Part shown: one piece after another, positions 53,201 to 59,893 of the stretch
Layout: each line of letters starts with the position of its first letter
Numbering within the stretch: the stretch's first letter is position 1
DNA from: Thermoplasmata archaeon
Lineage (GTDB): Archaea; Thermoplasmatota; Thermoplasmata; Lutacidiplasmatales; UBA184
Reading direction: 5' to 3'
Length of the DNA: 59,893 bases
Assembly: GCA_027314165.1 (NCBI GenBank)
Contig: DAHVCH010000014.1
Coordinates: 1 to 59,893, forward strand
The notes under the pieces: generated by a model
What the model saw: only the letters and a program-made list of their open reading frames with translations
Databases searched by the model: none
What the model was told of the DNA's origin: nothing
Made by a program: the position numbers and the translations under genes

Positions 53201-53659
53201 CTGTCGGTCACCCTCTCCGCTCTGCCCGATCCCGTCGACGTCGGGTCGACCCTGACCTTCCAGGCGGAGCCGGCCGGCGGGGTCCCCCCCTACGCCTATG
53301 CCTGGGGGGGTCTCCCCCCCGGATGCACCGGGGGATCCTCGCAGTCGCTCCCCTGCACGCCCACGAGCGCGGGTCACTTCAACGTCAGCCTTACTGTGAC
53401 CGACCGGAACGCCTCGACGGCCTCTGCGACCGTCGAAGTGGGGGTCCTCGCCCCTTCCGGGACGGGCCATGGCACCAACTCGGTGGGACCCCTGGGGGCC
53501 CACCCCTGGGAGACCGTTGCGATGCTGCTGGTCGGCGCCGTGGTGGCGGCCGTCCTCCTCACCATCCTCTACACACGACGCCGGAAGCGCCGCGGGTCCG
53601 AGGGTTCACGGGCAGATCCTGGACCGGCACCTGTGGCCGAAGCTCCCCCGCTCGACTGA
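50276..53659 (+). CDS. PKD-repeat surface protein, possible VWA-like domain
   Basis: 1127 residues from ATG at 50276; TTG at 50216 and GTG at 50255 are in-frame alternatives. A signal peptide (AALAIASVLILSGLL) precedes a large Cys-rich domain (about 90-620). Its VQVVFVLETTPYDGVYD segment, with following helix and strand (RAVCFAMVDYF), recalls a degenerate von Willebrand A fold, but the MIDAS Ser residues are not obvious. Five or six PKD repeats follow (NFGDGSTG and variants) and one Ig-like domain with paired Cys. A membrane helix (TVAMLLVGAVVAAVLLTILY) and a basic tail end the protein. Surface adhesin-like; function unknown. Confidence 0.82.
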   Translation: MSDRPRGPQAALAIASVLILSGLLNVAVDARASVALPQGGLPPAVLPSSGGSHPGSTRSNVGVSSGGSVTVPGIGSVRLPTGFCASGYNGTCPHLTAAITSSSPTLCRAGTSVCPGGAPMNTQVTLWVNATGHELTAPSYVQVVFVLETTPYDGVYDATSGDAGSGWCAGPCEESNGVPFFVTNAGTIAADIANEYNAGQTSCTPGVQRAVCFAMVDYFSTEGADHDDGDGSEYHPDVTAFTPAGSFQSAVQSTFQSTVLAGGWTYGDSDFSDNILSSSAITALYGAQRGTGLAWDPTADHVIVWIGSTAPREYGYLADYSATYQDYPTGLTSSCEPAYFSGQPNCYGWVNATNSVASYAQANNMAIDVVDLANGVTNASSGDYRHGPVAQADANTILQAGCDLASATGGSWEGPFGNATCPSSITGTGHGNLTCVSGASCEAPGTELNPARGWTSNPSLGWALTHFDLPNGGITSNVSAWGTAHDTFEFLPAAGLAVNATNPQYQVACSRSVTNPPLPTPCSSTPLVQGLGPLGTGVGWAWPDSVMYLNDTWKVSFLLGATASFPNSELGQAVALDACQNQSWWAGCRPLAGGAYSELSYNLSNGAPCNPAPSFPPAWVTVVGETGLQAVASASPTSGAAPLAVQFTGAASGGTSPYVFHWTFGDGSSGSMTQDPVHTYNFTGTFPVQLTVTDASARTAKAFLNTTVLSGPPPLTATVQANPSSGSLPLTVVLTSVVSGGIPPYVWGWNFGDGSTGTGENITHTFQSVGTFTVALTVVDSATSSVVRTVNVTATPTSTPLLVRASASPSSGAVPLTVALNGTATGGLPSYRFSWDYGDGSLGSAAENPTHTFNGSGTYPVRLVVTDQLGQQATASLNVTVGGGSLALTTTASPVFGPVGTVVRFQALPTGGRSPYAVTWSFDDGSGPASGLSPTHSFAYAGSFLVHAWVNDSEVPSRSAAATTTVTVYPAGSVPLSVTLSALPDPVDVGSTLTFQAEPAGGVPPYAYAWGGLPPGCTGGSSQSLPCTPTSAGHFNVSLTVTDRNASTASATVEVGVLAPSGTGHGTNSVGPLGAHPWETVAMLLVGAVVAAVLLTILYTRRRKRRGSEGSRADPGPAPVAEAPPLD

Positions 53660-53760
53660 CCGATACGACAGCCGCCTAGGATCGGCAGGACCGCCTGGAC
53701 CAAGACGAGGTTCAAGAGGGTGGGCGCCGCGCGCGGCCGCCGGGCCCGGTGGGGAGCGGT

Positions 53761-54240
53761 CTAGGCGGCGGTGGAGGAGCTCTTCTGGAAGAGCAGCGCG
53801 AGCGTTCCCAGCAAGGCCAGGGACGCTCCCACCAGGGCCAGGCCCCACCCGGGACCGACCGCGTTGAGGAACGTCGTGCCGGTGAGCGCGCGGCTCTGCG
53901 CCGCGAAGCGGAAGGCCACCTCGAGCGGCACGACGAAGCTCAGGAAGGAGACCAGGAGGGTCACCCCCTTCGCCGGCAGCGTGCGAGGGAGGTCCGTCGA
54001 CCACACGCGTCCGCGCCCCAGCCCGATACCGAGAAGCACCAGGGCAAGGCCTCCGACGGCGAGCGCCCCCAGTTCCGGGAGGTACTGGAGCAGCCCCACT
54101 CCGCTCACCGAGACGGCCGGGCCGTTCAGGCTGTAGGTCGTCCAGGGCAGCACCATGGCCGCCAGAACGAGGAGACCGCCCGAGATCCAGAGGGCGGGAG
54201 GGAGGCGGGAGGGCCCCAAGGCGCCCTTGGGCGCGGTCAC
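53761..54240 (-). CDS. Four-helix membrane protein
   Basis: 159 residues with four predicted membrane helices (LWISGGLLVLAAMVLPWTTY, LGALAVGGLALVLLGIGL, GVTLLVSFLSFVVPLEVAF, GWGLALVGASLALLGTLALLF). GTG at 54240 overlaps the stop of the upstream TIG-repeat gene (GTGA), so translation is probably coupled. It may help place or anchor that surface protein. Family not recognised. Confidence 0.75.
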   Translation of the reverse strand: MTAPKGALGPSRLPPALWISGGLLVLAAMVLPWTTYSLNGPAVSVSGVGLLQYLPELGALAVGGLALVLLGIGLGRGRVWSTDLPRTLPAKGVTLLVSFLSFVVPLEVAFRFAAQSRALTGTTFLNAVGPGWGLALVGASLALLGTLALLFQKSSSTAA

Positions 54241-57200
54241 TGGCCCTCCTCCTGCCAGTCCTCTGCCGGCGGCGCCCCCCCGTCCGGGAGGAGCCCCTTG
54301 GGGGACGGCGTGGCGGATGAGGGGGCTTGCCCCTCGGTCTCGGACCCTTCGGAGGAGCGCTGCGAAGCCCTCTCGTCATCTCCGTGGCCAGTCGTGGCCG
54401 CCGAAGTCTCTACGTCGGAGCTGGAGGACCCGGTGCTCGGACCCTCGTTGGTCGCCTTCGCCTTCGCTCCGCGGTCCCCGCGCGCCGTCTTGGCGGGCGA
54501 CCCCGTCCCTTCGGCCGGGCCCTCCTCGTCCACGCCCCCATCCTCCGCCGGGGAGGCGCGGGAGCGACGGCCGTTCCACCAAAGGGCCACGACCCCCGCC
54601 ACGATCATGATGGCCAGGCCCGCCATCAGCGCGTAGCCCCCGTAGTTCGGGTTGTCGACGTTCACACGCTGCGGCCCGAAGGACGTGGTCTGTCCCAGGG
54701 CGTTCGTCGCCACGACCGTCAGCGTGTGCTGTCCGTTCAGGATGTGCGTGGTGTCGATCGACACGGTGAAGACGACGCTGCTCGCTCCCGCCGGGGGCGA
54801 GAGCGGCTCCATGAGCATGGGCGCCCCCTGGTCGAGCTGGAGCTTCGCCCCCTCGAACCCTGCGGGGTCCGTGAGGGTGATGCGGTAGGTGACGGTCCCC
54901 GTCCAGACCGACGGCGGAGCGACCAGGAGCGCGCCGAAGCCCGGCGCCTGGGTGTCGGCCATGTCCACCTGGAACGAGGTCGACCCGGCGACCTCGGAGT
55001 TCCCCGCCACATCGACGGAGCGGTACCACACCGTGTAGGACCCGGTCGTGAAGACCAGGGGAACGGTGTAGGTGGACCAGGTCGTGGGCGCGACCGAGGC
55101 GCTGGAGGTCACCGCGTAGAACGTCGCCGCGACCCCGCTGGTCGCATCCGTGCTGCGGAGGGTGACGTCCACCGCGCTCCCATACCATCCCGAGGGGGTG
55201 AGGTTCCCCGTCAGCACCGCCACGGTGGTCGGCGGCGTGGTGTCGATCCGGACCGTCTGCGTCTGGACCGGCTCCAACAGGCCCGCTCCGCTCACCGAGT
55301 AGAACGAGAGGGTGTGCGCTCCGTCGCCGGAGACCGTGACGACGTTGCCCAGCTGCCAGTTCGATCCGTCCACGCTCCAGTAGGTGCCGGAGCTGCCGCT
55401 CGGGCCGGCCACCGCGACGAGCCCGAGGATGACGGGCGAGTGCGTGGACCACGCCGAGGACGCGTTCGAGGTCGTGGAGGGCACCACGCTGTCGATCGAG
55501 ACGTTGATCGAGGCGACGCTCCCGTTCACTCCCGTGCCCGAGAGCGCGAACGCCCGGACCGTCGTCACCCCGTCCGCGGTGATCAACAGCGGCGACTGGT
55601 AGACCTGGAATGCTCCGGAGCCGAGGGCGTACCAGATGGCGCGGACCCCGCTCGAGCCTCCCGACGCGCTGACCGTGACGGTGGTCGCCCCGGTGTACCA
55701 CACCCCGGCCCCGTGGGGCCCGCTCACCGAGAAGCCGACCGACGGAGCGCTCGGGTCGACCACCGTCGTCGCCTGGGACCCGGGGAAGGCCCCGACGTTG
55801 CCCGCGAGGTCCTGCCCCACGGCCGCGAACTCGTACGTCCCGCTACCCGGGGCCGTGAACGTGTAGGGGGACGTGCTGACGAGGGAGGAGAAGGCGAGCG
55901 ACCAGGTGCGACCGGAGGTGTTCGACCAGTAGATCCAGACCCCCGCGACGCCGCTCCCGGCCGGGTCGCTCGCGGTCCAGGACACGGGGAAAGCGAGCGA
56001 GGTCTCGAAGGCCGGCAGAGGCAGGACCGAGGCGCTCGGCGCCTTCGTGTCCACGAGGAAGGTCTCGGTCGCGGACCAGCCCGCGGTGGCGCCGGAGGCG
56101 GAGACGGCCTCGACGCGCCAGGACCACGTCCCGTCCGCGAGGAGGAGCGGCAGCGACGTTCCCGTGAGCGCCGCGTACGTCTGGGTTCCCGGACCGAAGG
56201 AGGCCGAGGAGGAGACCTCGACCGTGTAGGTCGCGTTGGCGTTGGGGAGCGGGGACCATCTCAGCGTGAGCGCGGTCGTGTTGACCAGGGCCCCCGTGAG
56301 CGGCGAGACGGGGGTGGGGACCCCCAGCGCCCAGACGGTGAAGGGCACGTTCGGGGCCACGTCCGGGGGCACGACCTGGTCGTAAGCCCCCAGCTGTTGG
56401 AGGCCCGGGGTGGAGGGAACGACGAGCGTCGCCAGGCCCGCGCCCTGGGCGTCCGTCGCGACCGTGCTCCCGAAGAGCGGGAGCCCGTTCCACGAGAGGG
56501 TGACCGCGTTGTTCGCGGCGAACCCGAAGAGGAGGACCGCGACGCGGTTCCCCTCATACGCGAAGGTCGTCGCCGGGAAGATCTCCGGCGTCTCCTGGAA
56601 CAGCACGGTGTTCGGGACGTTCCCGAGGGTGTCGTACCCGCCGATGACGTGCAGACCGGCGGGGGAGCTCGGGATCGCGAAAGCGACCACGACCGTCCCC
56701 AAGGAGTTCGAGACCTGCTGGATGCCGGTCGGGGAGCCGTCCCAGGTGACCTGGACGTAGACCCCGGCCCCCATCCCCTGGTAGGTGAGCGTGTCCACCG
56801 ACAGGAAGGGCCCGCGGGTGGCCGATTCCGAGAGCGAGGGGACCACCGTGAAGTTCGCGATCGCGCTGTTCGAGGAGGTGTCGTTCGCCCAGACCTTGTG
56901 GGGCCCGGCGGGCTGGGCGGGGACGGTGAAGGACCCTGCGAAGGCCCCGGTCGCGTTGGTGAGGGCCGTGAGGAGGGGGGGCGCCACCCCGTTCCACGTG
57001 ACGGTCACGGTGGAGGAGGGGGCGAAGTTGAACCCGAGCGCAGTGGCGGAGGAGTTGACGGTCCCCGCCGGCGGAAGGAGGACGAGGACGGGGCCGACGA
57101 TGAAGATCGACTGGGCCACCACCCCTACCGCGTCCACCGCGGCGATCGGATGGATCCCCCGGAAGGCGTTGGTGGGGACCGTCCACGTCCCGAACGCGGC

Positions 57201-58898
57201 GGGCAGGACCGCTCCCGTCGCGTTCGAGGTGATCCCCGCCCCGAACCCGAAGATCGTCCTCTGGGTCGCGAGCCCGTAGTCCCAATAGAGGGCGACACCC
57301 TGGTTCGCGCTCATCCCTTCGGTGTACGTGACGAGCACGGTGCTACCGGCCAGCCCGGCGAAGGGACGCGTGGTCAGGCTCGGCTGGACCGTGAACGTGG
57401 CGCCGGCCGAGGGGCCCGCCGCCGGAGCGAAGGTGACGGTGTGGCTCCCGAAGACCGCGGGAGGGACCCCGTTCGTGAACGAGAACCCGCCCGTGCCGCT
57501 CGTCGTCCCCGTCGCAAGGGTGTGCTGGTCCCCGAGCCCGAGGTCCCAGTAGACCGTGGTCGCGGAGGTCCCGGCGAAGCCGGTCCCCACGCCGGAGAAG
57601 ACCGTCCCGACCGGCCCCGTCGCGGGAGCGAGGAGGACCTGCGGGACGATGTCGAAGGTGTCGGTCGCCCCGTTCCCGTAGACGTCGAGGCCTTCCACCT
57701 GGTGTCCGCCGGCGGTGTCCGCCGGGACGGTGAAGGTGCTGACGAAGCTGCCCGTGACGTCGGTGATACCGCTCGCCACGAGGGCCCGGTTGGGCCCGGT
57801 CGGCGACCAGATGACGTTGTAGGAGGAGAGGGGGGCGAAACCCGCCCCGTTCAGCGTGGCCAGGGTCCCGACGAAGCCGCTCCCCGGAGAGACGGCGACC
57901 GAGGGCCCCACCACGAACGGCGCCGTGGCTGTGTTGCCCACGTCGTCGGTCATCTGGACGACGTAGGTCCCGGCGGGGGCGAGGGGGACGTTGAAACTGC
58001 AGAAGATGGTGCCGCTCCCGCTCAGCCCGGAGCCGGAGCAGGAGTCGCCGGGAAGCCCGCCCGCCCCGTTCCAGGTGAGCGAGACGATGTTCCCTCCGTT
58101 GTCGTAGCCGGTCCCCTGCACGTTCACGGTCTGACCCGGCGAGCCGGTGGTGGGGTTCAGGGCGAGGTTCGTGACCGTGGTGAACTGGTCGGTCGATTGG
58201 TACCCGTTGTTGTCCCGCAATGTGACGAAGTGGGTGCCCGAGACGCTCTGGGGGACCGTGAAGGTGCACGTGGTGTTCCCCTGGGCATCGATCGCGGCGC
58301 CGTTGCAGTTGCTGCCGCCCACCGGCCCGCCCGACCCGTCCCACGCGATCCGGTTGATCGTGCCCCCCGTGCTCCACCCGGTGCCCACCACCAAGACCCC
58401 TGTGCCGACCGGGCCGGCGGTGGGGGTCATGGAGAAGCTCTGGGCGACGGTGAAGGTCGTGGTGGCGGTGTTCGCGCCCTGGGTCACCGTGAGGCTCGCG
58501 GTCCCCGCATTCCCCCACCAGAGATCGACCACGAGCGAGAGGGCGCCCGTCGCCGAGGTGGTGCAGCTGCCCGCGATGGGACCGAGGCCGCCCAGCTGGC
58601 AGACATTGAGGGTCTGACCGCCGTTGAACGTGATGACCCCCGCGACCGGCAGGCTCGCGGTCCAGCCCCCGCCGGAGACGAGGAGCGAGCTCCCGACCGT
58701 CGCGGTCCCCGGGGAGACCCCGACCGAGGCGGCGAGAGGAAGTGCGTTCGCCCCGGGCAGGACCGCCAGGAGCATCCCCAGGACCAGGAGGCAGGCCGCA
58801 GGACGCGCGAGCCTCCGCGTGGATCTCGAGGGGGCCTCGGAGACCGGCAGGGGGAGTTCGGTTCCGGCGCGCGCACCTTTGGCACTTGAAGCGATCAT
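54237..58898 (-). CDS. Giant TIG/IPT and Ig-like repeat surface protein
   Basis: 1553 residues from ATG at 58898 (58946 is an alternative). A signal peptide (ACLLVLGMLLAVLPGANA) is followed by a long run of eight to ten TIG/IPT-type domains (VGSSLLVSGGGW, VGTGVLVVGTGW, PGQTVNVQGTGYDNGG and similar), then Fn3/Ig-like domains (LRWSPLPNANATYTVEVSS, VSWTASDPAGSGVAGVWIYW). A C-terminal membrane helix (YALMAGLAIMIVAGVVALWW) precedes a long acidic/Ser-rich tail. TIG domains extend many adhesins and cell-surface receptors. It leads a two-gene operon with the four-helix membrane protein downstream. Confidence 0.83.
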   Translation of the reverse strand: MIASSAKGARAGTELPLPVSEAPSRSTRRLARPAACLLVLGMLLAVLPGANALPLAASVGVSPGTATVGSSLLVSGGGWTASLPVAGVITFNGGQTLNVCQLGGLGPIAGSCTTSATGALSLVVDLWWGNAGTASLTVTQGANTATTTFTVAQSFSMTPTAGPVGTGVLVVGTGWSTGGTINRIAWDGSGGPVGGSNCNGAAIDAQGNTTCTFTVPQSVSGTHFVTLRDNNGYQSTDQFTTVTNLALNPTTGSPGQTVNVQGTGYDNGGNIVSLTWNGAGGLPGDSCSGSGLSGSGTIFCSFNVPLAPAGTYVVQMTDDVGNTATAPFVVGPSVAVSPGSGFVGTLATLNGAGFAPLSSYNVIWSPTGPNRALVASGITDVTGSFVSTFTVPADTAGGHQVEGLDVYGNGATDTFDIVPQVLLAPATGPVGTVFSGVGTGFAGTSATTVYWDLGLGDQHTLATGTTSGTGGFSFTNGVPPAVFGSHTVTFAPAAGPSAGATFTVQPSLTTRPFAGLAGSTVLVTYTEGMSANQGVALYWDYGLATQRTIFGFGAGITSNATGAVLPAAFGTWTVPTNAFRGIHPIAAVDAVGVVAQSIFIVGPVLVLLPPAGTVNSSATALGFNFAPSSTVTVTWNGVAPPLLTALTNATGAFAGSFTVPAQPAGPHKVWANDTSSNSAIANFTVVPSLSESATRGPFLSVDTLTYQGMGAGVYVQVTWDGSPTGIQQVSNSLGTVVVAFAIPSSPAGLHVIGGYDTLGNVPNTVLFQETPEIFPATTFAYEGNRVAVLLFGFAANNAVTLSWNGLPLFGSTVATDAQGAGLATLVVPSTPGLQQLGAYDQVVPPDVAPNVPFTVWALGVPTPVSPLTGALVNTTALTLRWSPLPNANATYTVEVSSSASFGPGTQTYAALTGTSLPLLLADGTWSWRVEAVSASGATAGWSATETFLVDTKAPSASVLPLPAFETSLAFPVSWTASDPAGSGVAGVWIYWSNTSGRTWSLAFSSLVSTSPYTFTAPGSGTYEFAAVGQDLAGNVGAFPGSQATTVVDPSAPSVGFSVSGPHGAGVWYTGATTVTVSASGGSSGVRAIWYALGSGAFQVYQSPLLITADGVTTVRAFALSGTGVNGSVASINVSIDSVVPSTTSNASSAWSTHSPVILGLVAVAGPSGSSGTYWSVDGSNWQLGNVVTVSGDGAHTLSFYSVSGAGLLEPVQTQTVRIDTTPPTTVAVLTGNLTPSGWYGSAVDVTLRSTDATSGVAATFYAVTSSASVAPTTWSTYTVPLVFTTGSYTVWYRSVDVAGNSEVAGSTSFQVDMADTQAPGFGALLVAPPSVWTGTVTYRITLTDPAGFEGAKLQLDQGAPMLMEPLSPPAGASSVVFTVSIDTTHILNGQHTLTVVATNALGQTTSFGPQRVNVDNPNYGGYALMAGLAIMIVAGVVALWWNGRRSRASPAEDGGVDEEGPAEGTGSPAKTARGDRGAKAKATNEGPSTGSSSSDVETSAATTGHGDDERASQRSSEGSETEGQAPSSATPSPKGLLPDGGAPPAEDWQEEGQ

Positions 58899-59518
58899 GT
58901 TGCTCGGTTCTCCGGTGATGGAGAGGAAGGCTCGGGCCCCGGACATCTTGTCCAGGGGCCCGAAAGGGCGGGCATACGCAGAGGAGGGGGCACGTCACAA
59001 GAACGCCAGAGGCGGGGCAGGAGGTCCGCTCCGTCCCCCCCCGTCCGAACGCGGGTAGCCGTGGGTCGCGCGTGCGGCCGGGGCTGTCGCCCGATGACCT
59101 CAGGGGAGGGCCTCGGGCCCGGCATGCCGGTGATCGACGCCGCGCCAGGGAGTCGAATGGTCCCGTCCCCCATCCAGTGCGTCCGGCCCCCCTGAATCGT
59201 CTGTCACGCTCCGTGGGCAGCCATGTTCTTTTTGGCGCAAAACACGAACAGGGTGGTGCAAGCGTCTCCCCGATCCACCTCCTGGAGGGCGTGCCATGCG
59301 CCAGTGACGCAGGGGTTCTGGCCCTCCGCGGACCGGGGCCCGGGCCTGGGACCCTACCCTCGGGAACTCGAGGCCCGCCGCGTGGCCCCGGCGAGATACA
59401 GGAGCCCCCGGATCGTCGGGCAACCGCCCTGAACTGGGACGGTTCCCCGCGATGGGACGAGAGGGAGCCGCGTTGCGAGCGTGCCGGCCGGCCCACGAAT
59501 GAAAAGTGGACCGAAGAA
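58899..59518. other. Intergenic region beside the rRNA gene
   Basis: About 620 bp between the TIG-repeat gene and the rRNA hairpin. It shows no convincing coding, no 5S rRNA signature and no tRNA that I could recognise. Reading frames here have the Arg/Pro/Gly-rich composition of non-coding GC-rich DNA. Confidence 0.5.
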
Positions 59519-59544
59519 CGCCCCGGGGCGGCAGCCCCGGGGCG
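59519..59544 (-). terminator. Perfect 11-bp GC hairpin downstream of 23S rRNA
   Basis: CGCCCCGGGGC (59519-59529), loop GGCA, GCCCCGGGGCG (59534-59544) form a perfect stem just past the 3' end of the 23S gene on the minus strand. It could be a processing or termination element; T-rich stretches (TTCTT and ACTTTTCATT on the minus strand) lie just beyond. Confidence 0.55.
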
Positions 59545-59589
59545 TTGGGTGTCATACGCAGATTCTGTTTGACGGAGAGTGCGGCAGTA

Positions 59590-59893
59590 AGTAGCTACGA
59601 TCGTTAGTGGCCGCGGGCTGAACGAATCGCCGAAGCTTTTCGCTTACACCCCAGCTCTATCGAGCTCGTCTTTTACGAATGATCTCAGGTCTCTCTTTTC
59701 GCGGGGGGTTTCGGGCTTAGATGCTTTCAGCCCTTATCCCGTAGCGCGTGGCTGCCCTGCAATACCCTGCCGGATAACAGGTGCACTAGAGGCGCCGATT
59801 CCCCGTTCCTCTCGTACTGTGGGAACCTTCCCCTCAGAGACCCTTGCACTACTGCCAAAAAGCAACACACCTGTCTCGCGACGGTGTGAACCC
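59590..59893 (-). rRNA. 23S rRNA, 3' part (truncated by window end)
   Basis: The reverse complement contains the sarcin-ricin loop (CAGTACGAGAGGAACGG), then GGCGCCTCTAGTGCACC, GGATAAGGGCTGAAAGC and ATCTAAGCCCGAAACC in the order of the 3' end of large-subunit rRNA. The 3' end is placed near 59590 by similarity to the known ending (...CGTTCAGCC...CACTAACGATCG); the exact base is uncertain. The gene continues past the right edge. No 5S gene is seen downstream on the same strand before the TIG gene. Confidence 0.9.

Noticed and set aside
59072-59572. 166-codon plus-strand frame near the rRNA gene
   Set aside because: Composition is Pro/Arg/Gly rich, it runs through the terminator hairpin, and no start or domain supports it.
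58899-59590. 5S rRNA downstream of 23S
   Set aside because: No sequence resembling the conserved 5S core was found on either strand.

Overview
This window is a high-GC archaeal chromosome segment, most likely from a member of the Thermoplasmatota (inference). Archaeal evidence: short TATA elements about 25-31 nt upstream of near-leaderless starts, a FlaI/TadA-type ATPase with a TadC/FlaJ-type membrane protein in one pilus operon, prepilin-like proteins with basic-Gly cleavage sites, many PKD, YVTN and TIG surface proteins with a C-terminal membrane anchor, and an archaeal-looking 3' end of 23S rRNA at the right edge (minus strand).

Layout. 1-5 kb: end of a surface protein, a nine-repeat PKD protein, a HAD phosphatase-like protein and two small minus-strand genes. 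5-12 kb: a plus-strand operon of a CuA-like cupredoxin fused to PKD domains, an RnfD-like membrane protein with two zinc ribbons, a TPR protein and a small membrane protein. A second RnfD-like protein with an extra C-terminal domain converges on it (12.2-13.5 kb). 13.6-17.2 kb: a small alpha/beta-barrel-like protein and a frameshifted surface protein. 17.3-28.8 kb: a minus-strand operon of about 11 kb for a Tad/archaeal type IV pilus-like machine (five pilin-like proteins, TadC/FlaJ, TadA/FlaI with a zinc ribbon, a Cys-containing accessory protein, a propeller/Fn3 membrane protein and a zinc-ribbon membrane protein). A 1.5k-residue membrane-anchored surface protein is divergent from it (28.9-33.4 kb).

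33.4-40.5 kb looks like an island: visibly lower G+C, a YVTN/Ig-like adhesin with four 264-bp tandem repeats, and a decayed IS1634-like element with 12-bp terminal inverted repeats. 40.5-59 kb is again dense in secreted proteins: a propeller/PKD protein, a multidomain peptidoglycan-hydrolase-like protein (SLT-like, three LysM, GH18, Amidase_6-like), a YVTN/PKD protein, a DoxX-like protein, a PKD protein with a possible VWA-like domain, and a TIG-repeat protein coupled to a four-helix membrane protein. The window ends in the 23S rRNA gene.

The overall picture is a cell surface programme: adhesins, pili, a surface redox module, and an enzyme that could attack bacterial cell walls. The most exciting candidate is the minus-strand gene at 43742-47008, which joins glycan-cleaving, peptide-cleaving and peptidoglycan-binding modules in an organism lineage that does not make bacterial murein.
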